A DNA stretch of 64,000 nt from an uncultured Verrucomicrobiota bacterium (GCA_903922605.1 CAIXUG010000086.1:67384-131383), one strand, 5' to 3'; counted from the stretch's first letter, positions 10,994-21,102 are shown. Notes: generated by a model not told the origin, from the letters alone. Translations and numbers: made by a program.

Positions 10994-12391
10994 TTACTTC
11001 GCGCCTGACCCGGCCAGCACCGCCGGAATGGTCCGCACGAGGATCTTGAGATCGAGCCAGAGCGACCAATTGTCGATGTATTCGAGGTCAAGCCGGACCC
11101 ATTCCTTGAAGTCGGTGACATTGTTCCGGCCACTGACCTGCCAGAGACAGGTAAGACCCGGTTTTACGCTCAGACGGCGGCGATCGGCCGGATCGTCGAA
11201 GCGCTTGACCTCATGCACGGGCAAAGGACGGGGACCCACCAGGCTCATCTCACCCCGGAGCACGTTGAGGAGCTGCGGAAACTCATCGATGCTGTATTTC
11301 CGCAGGAACCGGCCCACCGGGGTGATGCGCGGGTCGTTCGTGACCTTGAAGACCGGGCCGGACATCTCATTGAGCTGCGCCAGCTCCTGTTGAAGCTGTT
11401 CCGCATTGGTCACCATCGTGCGGAACTTGAGCATGGTGAACGGCTGGCCGTTCAGGCCGGCGCGCTGTTGGCGGAACAGGACGGAGCCTTTGGAGGTCAG
11501 CCTGATCAGCAAGGCCGCCAGTGGCAGCACCGGAATCACGAAGGTGAGCAGAATCAGCAGCACCAGCGCACCGACGAAATCGATCACGTTCTTGGCCAGC
11601 GCCTGCCAGGAAGCATCGGGGCCGGTGCGGAAGACGATTACCGGCTGGCCGTTAAGATCGTCAGCCGAAGCCTGTGAGAGGCGGGTCTGGAAGAAATCGG
11701 CCAGCAACCACACTTCGACGCCTTCCAGCTCACATACCTGGATGGCCTGCTCAATCTGGCCGAACAGTGCGTGGTGTGGGGAGATGACCACCGCATTGGC
11801 CGAGGTGTCATGGAGCAGTTCGGCGAGCTGGTTGGGGGAAGTCGTGTCGAGACTGATGCGGGACACGATTTCCATGCCGCTCTGGCCGCCCGATGACAGC
11901 GTCTTTTCAATCCGGGCCGTGTCCTCGCCGGAATTGGCCGAGGAGGTCAGGAGGATGATCCGACGGCTGGAGGAACTGCTGCCCATGCGGGCCCGTGCCC
12001 AGTACCGGACCCCTTCCTCCTTGAGCACCATCAGAAAAATGGCCGTCGGAATAAAGAACACCAGGACGCCACGGGCGCCTTCCTCCTTGCGGAAAAAGAG
12101 CACCGTGATGACCGCCAGGGCGATCCAGGAGGCAGCTTTGGCCAATTGCCAGACCGTCTGCTGGCGGGAGTGAAACAGCGCCCGCTGATAGAATCCCTGC
12201 AGCTCGAGTACGGGCGCGGCCAGCGGCAGGATGACGACAAGCAGCCACGCATAATCCGGGAAGTCACGGATCGTGTCCTTGTAAAGCGGCAGCGAACGCA
12301 GCCAGTGTGCGAGCCAGAAGGCGGCTCCAAACACGGCTGCGTCGGCAAGCTTCTGCAGCTTCGTCTCTATCTGCCGTTGCCGGCGTAACAT
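10994..12391 (-). CDS. Exopolysaccharide polyprenyl glycosylphosphotransferase
   Basis: This 465-residue integral membrane enzyme would start a polysaccharide repeat unit by transferring a sugar-1-phosphate to undecaprenyl phosphate. About four hydrophobic segments occupy residues 15-130. A CoA-binding-like middle follows, then another membrane segment ([19 protein letters not shown]). The bacterial sugar transferase domain comes last, with [26 protein letters not shown] and [14 protein letters not shown]. Its neighbours (exosortase, EpsI and a UDP-glucuronate decarboxylase) fit the usual exosortase/exopolysaccharide locus. The start at 12391 gives the usual N terminus. The gene follows epsI after 76 bases. 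Confidence 0.9.
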   Translation of the reverse strand: MLRRQRQIETKLQKLADAAVFGAAFWLAHWLRSLPLYKDTIRDFPDYAWLLVVILPLAAPVLELQGFYQRALFHSRQQTVWQLAKAASWIALAVITVLFFRKEEGARGVLVFFIPTAIFLMVLKEEGVRYWARARMGSSSSSRRIILLTSSANSGEDTARIEKTLSSGGQSGMEIVSRISLDTTSPNQLAELLHDTSANAVVISPHHALFGQIEQAIQVCELEGVEVWLLADFFQTRLSQASADDLNGQPVIVFRTGPDASWQALAKNVIDFVGALVLLILLTFVIPVLPLAALLIRLTSKGSVLFRQQRAGLNGQPFTMLKFRTMVTNAEQLQQELAQLNEMSGPVFKVTNDPRITPVGRFLRKYSIDEFPQLLNVLRGEMSLVGPRPLPVHEVKRFDDPADRRRLSVKPGLTCLWQVSGRNNVTDFKEWVRLDLEYIDNWSLWLDLKILVRTIPAVLAGSGAK

Positions 12392-12467
12392 TCGAGGTCG
12401 GGTGTGATTGCGGTTTCTGCCACCATGCGGGGCATTTGTTAAGCCTGAACTGAAATGCGAAAGTTTC

Positions 12468-13208
12468 TCATTCTGACTGCCCCGCCTGCTGGACGATGTC
12501 AGGCACGCTGGCCGTGATCAATCGCGTCATCTTTTCAAAAGTCGCATCTTCCTCACCCGGAGCACAATCCGCAAAATAGGAGACGTAGGCCCAGCGTTGG
12601 AGCACATTGTGGAGAAGAAGGTCGCGGATGAGCCACCAAGTGCGGCTCCAATGGCTGGCGGTACGTTGTCCGTCGGCCACAAACCAGAAAACATAGACGG
12701 AGCCGCGGTGAAAGGCCGTGCCATCGGGAGAGGTCATGCTCAAATGGGAATCGAAGCGGCGCACCGCCAGATCGTAGCTTTGCGGTCGCGAAATGTGAAT
12801 TTGCTCCACCGACTTCCGTTGAATGACCCAGCCTTGGGCGTTCAGGCAGAATTCGGGCTGATGGATGCTGGTACGGTCGGTGCCCATGAGCACCACGCTG
12901 GCCTGGACCGTGAGCGATCCATCCGGAGTCGCATAGCTGCGCCGGCCAAAACTGGTGTCCGCCGGCAGCACCTCCAGTTCGTGTTCTGTGATGCTGGCAA
13001 ATGTGCTGATGTAGCCGGGAACCCTTTCCGGCATGTACACCGAAGTCGCTCTGGCCACGCGGTTGGAGTCCGTGATCAACGGCACGCCGACAAGACGTAC
13101 CGCCGGCTTGCCCAGCCTCTGATGGGTCCGCAGGTACACGAGCGCCAGATGCCCGGCGCCCATGAGGGCAACCGCTGAAACGCACAGGATCAGGAGCCGA
13201 CGGTTCAT
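12468..13208 (-). CDS. EpsI-like exosortase-associated protein (DUF3485)
   Basis: The 246-residue product has one N-terminal membrane anchor (about residues 5-22). A periplasmic domain with IHQPEFCLNAQGW follows, matching the H-x-PE-C-LxxxGW signature of EpsI/DUF3485 proteins found beside exosortases. Later segments (YVFWFVADGQRTASHW and the WSRTWWLIRDLLL helix) also fit. Its biochemical role is unclear; it accompanies exosortase in exopolysaccharide loci and is sometimes fused to it. The ATG at 13208 overlaps the exosortase stop codon (ATGA), showing translational coupling. An open frame runs 27 codons upstream but lies inside the exosortase gene. Confidence 0.85.
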   Translation of the reverse strand: MNRRLLILCVSAVALMGAGHLALVYLRTHQRLGKPAVRLVGVPLITDSNRVARATSVYMPERVPGYISTFASITEHELEVLPADTSFGRRSYATPDGSLTVQASVVLMGTDRTSIHQPEFCLNAQGWVIQRKSVEQIHISRPQSYDLAVRRFDSHLSMTSPDGTAFHRGSVYVFWFVADGQRTASHWSRTWWLIRDLLLHNVLQRWAYVSYFADCAPGEEDATFEKMTRLITASVPDIVQQAGQSE

Positions 13209-14167
13209 GATGCGGCCGTCTCCGGATTCGGCGTCGCGGAAGGCAAATCGGGTTCCGGCTTCCGGCCCCGGTCCTCCCGCAGCAGCCATCCCAAGAAATA
13301 TACCCCCGCCAAAGCGCCGAGATAGGTGATGAAGCCAAACTTCGTCTCGATCATTTTCCCGGCGGCCTCGCCAAACGAATCACTCACGATGAAAACCACC
13401 ACCAACCGGATCACGTTTCCGAAAACCGCCAGCGGCACGGCCATCAGCACAATCAGGATGCACCGCCAGAGTGTCCGGAAGTTGAGATAGGCGTATACCA
13501 GAGTGATCAGAAGGACGACGGTGGCACTGCGGATGCCGCTGCAGGCCGGTGCCACGTCAAACTGAAAGGTTCCCGCCGAAGAGGTGTGCATCACCGCAGT
13601 CCCTAAACGGCTGAGCTTCATCTGTAACAGCCCGTTACAAATGCCGACCGACAGCTGCGTGGAAAGAACTCGCAGGTAATAGGTCAGTGAGTCGGTGTAG
13701 ACGCCGACCGGGATGCCGAAAAGCAGGAGAAACCATGGAAAAAGGATGCTTTTAAGCCAGGCCGCACCCCAGAACATCCCCATCAGGCCAAATCCTCCCA
13801 CCAAAAAGCCCACCGCCGAAAGCCGGACCTGCTGCAGCAGATAGCCCAGAACATGCAGAAAGACACCGGCAGCGACGAGCATCAGCGCCGGCCCCCAGAG
13901 GCCCTTGCCCACACGCGTCAGCTCCTCACGCTTCTGGTAAAGCATCAGCAGCATTATGAACGGCACCAGGGGGCAGAGCTCGTCTCCAGATTCTCCGAAG
14001 GAAGAGAAGTGATACCATCCGTACAGCCATCCGAACATGGATGTGCTGCTGCCATCGCCGAGGCTGGAATTGCCAATGATGTGGAACAGGGCGGCCCATA
14101 GGGCGAACATCACCGCAAAGGCCCCTTTGTTGGGCAGGCTGTTCCAGAATTGTCGCAGATCGTTCAC
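13205..14167 (-). CDS. Exosortase/archaeosortase family transpeptidase, atypical active site
   Basis: The 320-residue protein has about eight hydrophobic segments and the exosortase core. The catalytic Cys209 lies in PACSGIRS and Arg254 in NVIRL. In studied exosortases a His four residues before a conserved Gly completes the triad; here the matching segment is KMIETKFGF, with Glu274 in that place and no His. Exosortases cleave and transfer PEP-CTERM-type tails in the inner membrane during export of surface proteins. No PEP-CTERM tail is present on any secreted protein in this window, so substrates lie elsewhere or use another signal. It overlaps epsI by four bases and follows the serine acetyltransferase gene after 120 bases. 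Confidence 0.87.
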   Translation of the reverse strand: MNDLRQFWNSLPNKGAFAVMFALWAALFHIIGNSSLGDGSSTSMFGWLYGWYHFSSFGESGDELCPLVPFIMLLMLYQKREELTRVGKGLWGPALMLVAAGVFLHVLGYLLQQVRLSAVGFLVGGFGLMGMFWGAAWLKSILFPWFLLLFGIPVGVYTDSLTYYLRVLSTQLSVGICNGLLQMKLSRLGTAVMHTSSAGTFQFDVAPACSGIRSATVVLLITLVYAYLNFRTLWRCILIVLMAVPLAVFGNVIRLVVVFIVSDSFGEAAGKMIETKFGFITYLGALAGVYFLGWLLREDRGRKPEPDLPSATPNPETAAS

Positions 14168-14287
14168 GAGTTCAGACCAAGAAAAGAGGCGAGAGCAAAG
14201 GCCGTGTGCCCCCCGTGGCGCAAGCCCAAGTTTGTGCGAAAAATGATTCCGGCCGGTGCGGGCCAGGGGCGCGATCGGTCACAGTGT

Positions 14288-15205
14288 TCAAATCTGGAAA
14301 TCTACGACCGTGCTGCGGTCCGTTTTGCTCAAAACTTTCACCCCGAGATCTTCCATCAGCACCAGGCTGTTGGGCGGGACGCTCTGCATGAGGAACACGT
14401 TGGCTCCCACCGTGCTCCCCGTGCCGATGACCGTGTCGCCGCCAACGATGGTCGCGTTGGCGTAAATGGTGACACCATCCTGCAGCGTCGGATGGCGCTT
14501 TTGACCCCGCAACGCCTGCCCCGCCGCCAAGGAGCGGGCGACCAAGCCGACGCCTTGGTAGAGTTTCACGTGACTGCCCAGGATGGCCGTTTCGCCGATC
14601 ACGGTGCCAGTGCAGTGATCGACGAAGAAATGGGTGCCAATCTGGGCACCCGGATGGATATCCATGCCCGTGCGGCTGTGCGCCCATTCCGCCATGATGC
14701 GCGGCAGCAGGGGCACGCCCCGCAGATGCAGCTCGTGCGCCAGCCGGTGTACTGCGATGGCCTCAATAAAAGGATAGGCCACGATCACCTCTTCACGGGA
14801 ACGCGCCGCCGGATCGCCCAGAAAAGCCGCCTCCACGTCGGTATGGAGCAGTTCCCGCACGAACGGCAGCCGCTGTAGAAACTCGCCCGCGTGGGCATGA
14901 GCCGCCGGGCGCGGGTCGCGCTTGTCATCTTCGGAGCAGTCGGAGCAGCGGAGGCTCTTGTAGATTTCATCCTCCAGGCGGCCTACCAAGGTGTCGAGCA
15001 GAAGCGCGGTTTCCGCCTGAAGTTCCGAGGAATGGACGATGTTATCGTCGAAAAATCCCGGGAAAATCAGCCGCAGCAGGTCCCGCGTGATCTCCACCAC
15101 GGCCACTTTCGACGGCAGGTTGACCCCGTCGAGATGGTTGATCCCGCCGTAACGGCGATAGGACGCGAGCAGCGCCTGCGTCGTGTCGGTGACGGAAAAA
15201 TTCAC
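14288..15205 (-). CDS. cysE: Serine O-acetyltransferase (EpsC-type)
   Basis: The 305-residue enzyme would acetylate serine to O-acetylserine, the precursor of cysteine. A helical N-terminal region with EAIAVHRLAHELH is followed by GMDIHPGAQIG and left-handed beta-helix hexapeptide repeats (HFFVDHCTGTVIGETAILG, VTIYANATIVGG). The length fits the long EpsC-type form rather than the 270-residue enterobacterial CysE. The insertion at about residues 85-100 contains CSDCSEDD and is not typical. The gene sits between the ExbD-like gene (47 bases upstream) and the exosortase. The link with polysaccharide genes may be coincidental or a shared transcript. Confidence 0.88.
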   Translation of the reverse strand: MNFSVTDTTQALLASYRRYGGINHLDGVNLPSKVAVVEITRDLLRLIFPGFFDDNIVHSSELQAETALLLDTLVGRLEDEIYKSLRCSDCSEDDKRDPRPAAHAHAGEFLQRLPFVRELLHTDVEAAFLGDPAARSREEVIVAYPFIEAIAVHRLAHELHLRGVPLLPRIMAEWAHSRTGMDIHPGAQIGTHFFVDHCTGTVIGETAILGSHVKLYQGVGLVARSLAAGQALRGQKRHPTLQDGVTIYANATIVGGDTVIGTGSTVGANVFLMQSVPPNSLVLMEDLGVKVLSKTDRSTVVDFQI

Positions 15206-15252
15206 GTGGCGACACTATCCGTCGACGCCGTCAGAAGTCCAATGCCGCGAAA

Positions 15253-15678
15253 TCACTGCTGGCCCGGTGCCTTGGTGAAGGCCTTCATGTTCTTGATCGG
15301 CGCGAGCTTGGCGTACTCCATCACTTTCACCACCAGACGCCATTCTGCCCCACCATCAGCGCGGATCACCAGATGGGTCTCCGGGTCGGCGGAGGCCGCC
15401 ACCTTGAGTTCGGTTTGCAGCTTTTCCGCCGTCACCGGCCGGTTGCCGACATAGTAGTGCGGCTCGGTCTTCGCCACAGTCACCACCATGGGCGGCTTCT
15501 CGTTGGCGGCCCCGTTGCGGGGAGCTTCGCTGGTTTCCGGCAGCGTCAGCTTCACCGAGGGCTGATTTTTAAACGTGGTGGTGACCAGCAGGAACACCAC
15601 CATCACGATCAGCACGTCGATCAGTGAGATGATGATGATGGTGGGGGCGGTACGACGCCGTCGCGGGTAGAACTTCAT
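15253..15678 (-). CDS. exbD: ExbD/TolR family biopolymer transport protein
   Basis: The 141-residue product has one N-terminal membrane helix preceded by a basic stretch (FYPRRRRTA). The conserved Asp is at about residue 21 (SLIDVLIVMVVFLL); in ExbD/TolR it carries the proton path. A periplasmic domain follows. With ExbB it would form the proton-motive-force motor that drives a TonB- or TolA-type protein. Its ATG overlaps the exbB stop (ATGA), so the two are translationally coupled. It is the last of the trio TonB-like/ExbB/ExbD. Confidence 0.88.
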   Translation of the reverse strand: MKFYPRRRRTAPTIIIISLIDVLIVMVVFLLVTTTFKNQPSVKLTLPETSEAPRNGAANEKPPMVVTVAKTEPHYYVGNRPVTAEKLQTELKVAASADPETHLVIRADGGAEWRLVVKVMEYAKLAPIKNMKAFTKAPGQQ

Positions 15679-16310
15679 GGCCGGTGCCGGTTTCCAGAAT
15701 CCGCGTCCCCTCCCCGTCCATCACCGAGATAGCAGCGGCGGATCAGGCCATCGCAGAGCCCTTCCAGTTCCACCGCCAGAACCTCGACCTTCTTGTTGAA
15801 ATAGCTCCACGCCACGAGTGATGGGATGGCCACCAGCAGTCCCGCCAGCGTCTTGTTGAGGGCGGCGGCAATGCCTTTGGCCAACAGCGTATTGTCCCCC
15901 GAGACCGCTTTCCCGAAGTCGCCGAAAAGCGGGATGATGCCCCAGATTGTTCCCACCAGGCCGAGCAGCGGGGCGATGCCGACGATGATCTCGATCACCA
16001 CCAGTCCGCGCTCCATGACCGTCACCTCCCGCCGCGCCTTCACTTCGAGCGCGCCACTGTTCTCCACCTTCGGCCAGCCCAGATTGTCGATGACCCCCAG
16101 CGTCAGCCGGGCGAGCGGCGACGGCGTGGCATGGCAGACCATCCGCAGCTCTTCCGGACTGCGGCTCTGCAGGGCGTCGGCCAGCACCGTTGGTACCACC
16201 CGGCTGCGTCGCAGGGCCCAGGCCCGTTCCAGGATGAATGTCAGCGAAACAACCGACAGCACGACCAGCAGCCACATGAACGGACCTGCGTCCCGAATGG
16301 ATTCAAACAT
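15675..16310 (-). CDS. exbB: MotA/TolQ/ExbB family proton channel protein
   Basis: This 211-residue membrane protein has an N-terminal helix (residues about 11-28), a cytoplasmic stretch, and two further helices. The motif IAPLLGLVGTIWGIIPLF and a later TLAGLLVAIPSLVAW are the typical TolQ/ExbB channel helices. It partners with the ExbD-like protein directly downstream (ATGA overlap) and starts three bases after the stop of the TonB-like gene. The tail after the last helix is short and ends in a Gly/Asp/Arg-rich stretch. The trio could energise an outer-membrane receptor or the envelope; no TonB-dependent receptor gene is nearby. Confidence 0.88.
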   Translation of the reverse strand: MFESIRDAGPFMWLLVVLSVVSLTFILERAWALRRSRVVPTVLADALQSRSPEELRMVCHATPSPLARLTLGVIDNLGWPKVENSGALEVKARREVTVMERGLVVIEIIVGIAPLLGLVGTIWGIIPLFGDFGKAVSGDNTLLAKGIAAALNKTLAGLLVAIPSLVAWSYFNKKVEVLAVELEGLCDGLIRRCYLGDGRGGDADSGNRHRP

Positions 16311-16313
16311 GAT

Positions 16314-17345
16314 TTAATTGTAGAAGTAGTTGAAGGTGAAGGTGACGGGAATGGGATCACGGCCAATTTCCTGGATGAGCTCCCGCGGCCAGATGCCGTA
16401 CGATTGGGGTTGTTCAATCGCCAGCTCGCAGATGAGGGAATAGATGTCGCCCACGGTCGAAACGGTGGTCCGGATATCGCTGACATTGCCATCCGGATGC
16501 AGCTTGAAAGTGACCACCACCTTGCCCGTGCGTTGGAGGGCATACTTTTGCTCGTCCAGCAGATGATACCAGCGGCCCTGCACGGCCGCCGTAAGGCGGC
16601 TGCTGTAGGCGCCAAATTGCGTGGAACGCACGTTGAAGGTGGAATCGACGCTCACCCTTGGAACGCCCCCGTCCTCCTTCATTTGCTCACCCACCAGCAG
16701 ACCGCGTTCGGCCCTGGCCTCGGCCACCGATTTGCGCTTTTTCGGGGCTGCTACCTGGGCTTTTTCCGCATCCCGCATCTCTTGCTCGCGATCCACCTTG
16801 GCGTCGGGCACAGGTCGGGCCAGCGCCAGCTCCCCGGGCTTCGGCCCGCCTTTTTCCTGCGGCTTGACCTCCGCTTTGGCCTCCTGCTCCTGCGTGTCCT
16901 GTGGGACTACGGGCTGGTTCTGCTTGCTCGGCCGTACCGTGTCGTAAGTCTTTAGCGTATCCTCCCGCCGGCCGTCGATTCTTGGGACGGGCGTTTTCGC
17001 AGGACTGGGGTTGCCCGCCAGGGTGTTGGCCGTCGAGGTGAACCGCGCGTCTTTCGGCGCATCCGCGACGGACTGGTTCGGATCGACCTCGATGAATTGC
17101 AGCGGAATTTCGATGTCCGGCGGCTCAATGCGTACCTGTGCTTCCGGCTTTTTTGGGGGCGAAACGGCGGCGACCAGCGGCTTGGCCCAGGAAGGCAGCC
17201 ATTTCCAGTTCGCCATCTGCGGCGCGAGCCACGCGCAGAAAAAGAGGAAGAGATGCAGGACCAGCGACAGCAGCAAGGCGATCACCAGGGGTGAACGCAG
17301 CCACTCCCGCCATTGAAACCTGAATCTGGGCAAGACCAACGTCAT
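16314..17345 (-). CDS. TonB-family energy transducer-like protein
   Basis: The 343-residue protein has a cytoplasmic basic start, one membrane helix (about residues 20-42) and a long Pro/Lys/Glu-rich periplasmic spacer. It ends in a domain of about 100 residues with RTGKVVVTFKLHPDGNVSD and a final PVTFTFNYFYN strand. That layout and the C-terminal pattern match TonB C-terminal domains, although overall similarity looks remote. The ATG at 17345 is preceded by GGGGACGAA, a good Shine-Dalgarno sequence, which is why I chose it over the start ten codons upstream. It begins the exbB/exbD run and is divergent from aconitase. Confidence 0.75.
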   Translation of the reverse strand: MTLVLPRFRFQWREWLRSPLVIALLLSLVLHLFLFFCAWLAPQMANWKWLPSWAKPLVAAVSPPKKPEAQVRIEPPDIEIPLQFIEVDPNQSVADAPKDARFTSTANTLAGNPSPAKTPVPRIDGRREDTLKTYDTVRPSKQNQPVVPQDTQEQEAKAEVKPQEKGGPKPGELALARPVPDAKVDREQEMRDAEKAQVAAPKKRKSVAEARAERGLLVGEQMKEDGGVPRVSVDSTFNVRSTQFGAYSSRLTAAVQGRWYHLLDEQKYALQRTGKVVVTFKLHPDGNVSDIRTTVSTVGDIYSLICELAIEQPQSYGIWPRELIQEIGRDPIPVTFTFNYFYN

Positions 17346-17547
17346 TTCGTCCCCGGCAAGCTGCCGCACGACCACCCATCGGGCAAGGCCTGCTGGTGTG
17401 CAGACCGCCGGACATGCCGGAAGTTACGCCGCATCCAGACGTCTTTCCAAAGCCGCCCGTTCAAACTTGTGGCCACTTTCTTGACGCTCCGCCCGGTAAA
17501 CCTCAGCTTTGCGCCGGAATTTTTGACGGTTCCGTGACGCAAACAAC

Positions 17548-20241
17548 ATGAGCACCCCGCACAATCTCTTCGGCACCCTGCAGACTTTTGACCTCGGCAA
17601 CGGCAAAACCGGCCAGTTTTACAGCCTGCCCGCGCTGGAAAAGGCCGGGGTCGGCCCAATTTCCAAGCTTCCCGTCTCCATCCGCATCGTCCTCGAATCC
17701 GTCCTGCGCAACTGCGACGGCCTGAAGGTGCAGGAACAGAACGTCAAGGAACTCGCCAATTGGAAGGCCACCGAATCCCGCACCGCCGAGATCCCGTTCG
17801 TCGTCGCGCGCATCGTCCTGCAGGATTTCACGGGTGTTCCCCTGCTCGTTGATCTTGCCGCCATGCGCTCTGCGGTGGCCAAGCTGGGCAAAAATCCCAA
17901 GATCATCGAGCCGCTCGTGCCCGTGGACCTCGTGGTGGACCACTCCGTGCAGGTGGATTTCGCCGGCTCCGGTGACGCAATGCGGAAGAATCTCGACCTC
18001 GAGTTCTCCCGCAATCGCGAGCGCTACCAGTTCCTGAAATGGGGCATGCAGGCCTTCGACACCTTCAAGGTGGTGCCACCCGGTATCGGTATCGTTCACC
18101 AGGTCAATCTCGAATACCTTGCCAAGGGCGTGCTCAGCGCCGGCAACGTCTTCTACCCCGACACGCTCGTCGGCACCGATTCCCACACGACCATGATCAA
18201 TGGTCTCGGGATCGTCGGGTGGGGCGTTGGCGGCATTGAGGCCGAGGCGGGCATGCTCGGCCAGCCGGTTTATTTCCTCACGCCCGATGTCGTGGGTGTC
18301 CACATGACTGGCTCCATCGGCGAGGGCGTCACCGCGACCGATGTCGCGCTGACCGTCACCCAGATGCTCCGCAAGGCGAAGGTCGTCGGGAAGTTCGTCG
18401 AATTCTTCGGTGCCGGCGCGGCAGCCTTGCCGCTCGTGGACCGCGCGACCATCGCCAACATGGCCCCCGAATACGGCGCGACCATGGGTTTTTTCCCCAT
18501 CGACGCGGAATGCTCGAACTACCTGCGCGCGACCGGCCGCACCGACGAACAGGTGAAGCTGTACGAGAACTACTACAAGGCGCAGGGCCTCTGGGGCATT
18601 CCCAAGTCGGGCGAGATCGAATACTCGCAGGTCGTGGAGCTCGACCTCTCCATTGTCGTGCCGAGTGTGGCCGGCCCGAAGCGCCCGCAGGACCGCATCG
18701 AGCTGCCGAAGTTGAAAGACAGCTTCATTGGCACGTTCAGCAAACCGGTTGCCGAGGCCGGGTTTGGCAAGAAGGCCGAGGACTTCGCCACGGTCACTGC
18801 CGAGGTTCATGGCACGAAGATTGGTCATGGCTCCGTGCTCATCGCAGCCATCACGAGTTGCACTAACACCTCGAACCCGAGCGTGATGCTTGCCGCCGGC
18901 TTGCTCGCCAAAAAAGCGGTGCAAAAGGGCCTGACCGTCAATCCGGCCGTCAAATCCTCGCTCGCCCCCGGCAGCCGGGTGGTCACCGAGTACCTCGACA
19001 AGACCGGCCTGACCCCTTTCCTGGACAAGCTCGGCTTCCAGACGGTCGGCTACGGCTGCACGACCTGCATCGGCAATTCCGGCCCGTTGGATGCGAAAAT
19101 TGAGGAAGCCGTCGTAAAGAATGACCTCGTGGCCGCCTCAGTGCTCTCGGGCAACCGTAACTTCGAGGCCCGTGTCCACCAGAACATCAAGGCCAACTTC
19201 CTGATGTCCCCTCCCCTCGTCGTTGCCTTTGCGCTGGCCGGGCGGGTGGACATCAACCTGGTCACCGAGCCGCTCGGCAAGGACAAGCACGGCGCCGACG
19301 TTTTCCTCAAAGACCTCTGGCCGACCCTGCAGGAAGTCCGCGACGAGATGCAGGCGGCCCTGAAGCCCGAAGTCTTCCGCCGGCTCTACACCGATTTTGC
19401 CGCGCAGAACCCGAAGTGGAACGAGATCCCCTCCAGCGTCGGCAACGTCTATGAGTGGGACCGCCAGTCCACCTACATCCAGGAGCCGCCGTTCTTTACG
19501 AAGTTCCTGATGACGCCTGGTGTCATTCAGCCGATCACCGGCGCGCGCGCGCTGGGTATCTTCGGCGACAGCGTGACGACCGACCACATCTCGCCCGCCG
19601 GTGCGATCAAGAAGTCCTCGCCCGCCGGCAAGTTCCTCTCGGAACACGGGGTTGAGTTCGCCGACTTCAACAGCTACGGCAGCCGCCGCGGCAATGACCG
19701 CATCATGACCCGCGGCACTTTCGCCAACGTCCGCATTAAGAACCTGATGCTCGGCGGCGAGGAAGGCGGCAACACCTTCGGCCCCGACGGTGCGAAGACC
19801 TCCATCTACGACGCCTCCATCGCCTATCAGGCCCAGGGCGTGCCCCTGATTGTCATTGCGGGTCAGGAATACGGCACCGGCTCCAGCCGCGACTGGGCCG
19901 CCAAGGGCACCAACCTGCTCGGCGTGAAGGTCGTCGTCGCCCAGAGCTTCGAGCGCATCCACCGCAGCAACCTCGTCGGCATGGGCGTGCTGCCGCTCCA
20001 GTTCAAGGAAGGCACCACCGCGCAGACTCTGAAGCTCGACGGCTCCGAGACCTACGATGTCGTGGGCCTCGACCCCGGCGTGAAGCCCCAGCAGGAGCTG
20101 ACCCTGAAAATCACCCGCAAGGACGGCTCCGGCGAGTTCATCCCCGTGATCTGCCGCATCGATACCCCCATCGAGATCGAATATTACCAGCACGGCGGCA
20201 TCCTGCCGTACGTGCTGCGCCAGCTTGTGGCGAAGGCGTAA
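17548..20241 (+). CDS. acnA: Aconitate hydratase A
   Basis: The 897-residue enzyme interconverts citrate and isocitrate through a [4Fe-4S] cluster. The cluster cysteines are visible in TSCTNTSNP and in [27 protein letters not shown] lies in the first half. The C-terminal swivel domain has [22 protein letters not shown] and [16 protein letters not shown]. This is the full AcnA/IRP-type arrangement. It stands alone, divergent from the TonB-like gene and followed within six bases by the first REP palindrome. With icd about 8 kb away it supplies two TCA-cycle steps. Confidence 0.95.
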   Translation: MSTPHNLFGTLQTFDLGNGKTGQFYSLPALEKAGVGPISKLPVSIRIVLESVLRNCDGLKVQEQNVKELANWKATESRTAEIPFVVARIVLQDFTGVPLLVDLAAMRSAVAKLGKNPKIIEPLVPVDLVVDHSVQVDFAGSGDAMRKNLDLEFSRNRERYQFLKWGMQAFDTFKVVPPGIGIVHQVNLEYLAKGVLSAGNVFYPDTLVGTDSHTTMINGLGIVGWGVGGIEAEAGMLGQPVYFLTPDVVGVHMTGSIGEGVTATDVALTVTQMLRKAKVVGKFVEFFGAGAAALPLVDRATIANMAPEYGATMGFFPIDAECSNYLRATGRTDEQVKLYENYYKAQGLWGIPKSGEIEYSQVVELDLSIVVPSVAGPKRPQDRIELPKLKDSFIGTFSKPVAEAGFGKKAEDFATVTAEVHGTKIGHGSVLIAAITSCTNTSNPSVMLAAGLLAKKAVQKGLTVNPAVKSSLAPGSRVVTEYLDKTGLTPFLDKLGFQTVGYGCTTCIGNSGPLDAKIEEAVVKNDLVAASVLSGNRNFEARVHQNIKANFLMSPPLVVAFALAGRVDINLVTEPLGKDKHGADVFLKDLWPTLQEVRDEMQAALKPEVFRRLYTDFAAQNPKWNEIPSSVGNVYEWDRQSTYIQEPPFFTKFLMTPGVIQPITGARALGIFGDSVTTDHISPAGAIKKSSPAGKFLSEHGVEFADFNSYGSRRGNDRIMTRGTFANVRIKNLMLGGEEGGNTFGPDGAKTSIYDASIAYQAQGVPLIVIAGQEYGTGSSRDWAAKGTNLLGVKVVVAQSFERIHRSNLVGMGVLPLQFKEGTTAQTLKLDGSETYDVVGLDPGVKPQQELTLKITRKDGSGEFIPVICRIDTPIEIEYYQHGGILPYVLRQLVAKA

Positions 20242-20246
20242 GGGCC

Positions 20247-20274
20247 GGAGCGCCGGTCTCCGACCCGGCGCGTT
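20247..20274 (+). repeat. REP-like palindrome, copy A (5' flank of RAYT gene)
   Basis: The copy starts GGAGCGCCGGTCTCCGAC and ends CCGGCGCGTT. It begins six bases after the aconitase stop. Its first 26 bases occur again, inverted and without mismatch, at 21103-21128 on the other side of the transposase gene. The internal pair GCGCCGG/CCGGCGC can fold into a hairpin. Confidence 0.85.
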
Positions 20275-20322
20275 GGCCTCATTCCAGAAGCCAGCCAGCT
20301 CAGAGACTTGCATCCCAATTTG

Positions 20323-21099
20323 ATGCCAACCAAACGCGAATATCTGCGCGGATTGGTTGCTGATCAAACGCGCTGGTCGCGTCCCCTCACAGCTGAGGAG
20401 CGCGCCTTCGGATTTCTCGGCTGGCACGAGCGCGGGTTCCTCCCGCACTGCGATTTTCCAGGACTGGTCCAGTTCGTGACCTTCCGACTGGCCGATTCGA
20501 TGCCGGCTTCCCGCCGTGGCGAATGGGAACACCTGCTCAAGATTGAGGACCAGCGCGAAAGGCGTACCAAACTGGAAGAATATCTCGATCGCGGAGTGGG
20601 CGAGTGCTGGCTGAGCGATCCCCGCATTGCCAAACTATCCGAGGAAGCTCTGCTGTTCTTTCATGGCCAGCGCTACGAACTGCTCGCGTGGTGTGTCATG
20701 CCGAACCATGTGCATATGTTAGTCCACGTGTGGCAGACACCTCTGGGCAAGCTGGTGCAAAGCTGGAAGCGCCACATAGCGACCAAAGCGGAGGCGTACT
20801 TACCGGAGCGCCGGTCTCCGAGCCGGCGCGTTTCGGACACCAACATCGCCAGCAACCCTATTGGCACCAATACGGTAAACGCGCCGGCTCGGAGAGCGGC
20901 GCTCCAATCACTGCGCTGGGAGCGCGAATACTGGGACACATTCATGCGTGACGAGGAGCAGGAACGTATTGCGATAAACAACATCGAGAATAATCCGGTG
21001 AAGGCAAAGTTGTGCCAGACCGCAGAAAATTGGCCGTTCAGCAGCGGGCGGTTTCGGGATGGCTATCGGCGATTGGTAGTTCCGGACTCGCAAGGTTGA
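20323..21099 (+). CDS. REP-associated tyrosine transposase (RAYT), probably impaired
   Basis: The 258-residue protein is of the Y1/IS200-like RAYT type. The metal-binding HxH is visible in MPNHVHMLV (His129 and His131), followed by the SWKRH helix and the REYWDTFMRDEEQ segment. RAYTs nick and move REP palindromes as single strands. In relatives the nucleophile Tyr precedes IENNPVKA; here the codon there is AAC and gives Asn220 (NNIENNP), one base change from a Tyr codon. A REP pair lies inside the frame and adds about 30 residues between the HxH and REYWD regions without breaking the frame. The ATG at 20323 was preferred to an in-frame TTG five codons earlier. The gene is flanked by REP copies A and D. 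Confidence 0.85.
   Translation: MPTKREYLRGLVADQTRWSRPLTAEERAFGFLGWHERGFLPHCDFPGLVQFVTFRLADSMPASRRGEWEHLLKIEDQRERRTKLEEYLDRGVGECWLSDPRIAKLSEEALLFFHGQRYELLAWCVMPNHVHMLVHVWQTPLGKLVQSWKRHIATKAEAYLPERRSPSRRVSDTNIASNPIGTNTVNAPARRAALQSLRWEREYWDTFMRDEEQERIAINNIENNPVKAKLCQTAENWPFSSGRFRDGYRRLVVPDSQG
20805..20905. repeat. Inverted REP pair inside the RAYT reading frame (copies B and C)
   Basis: Copy B (20805-20833) and copy C (20877-20905, inverted) differ from one another at one position. They differ from the flanking copies A and D by a GAGCC instead of a GACCC centre. Facing each other across 43 bases, they would form a long hairpin in DNA or mRNA, like a BIME. The frame reads through them as residues about 161-194, rich in Arg, Ser and Ala. 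Confidence 0.87.
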
Positions 21100-21102
21100 A
21101 TT

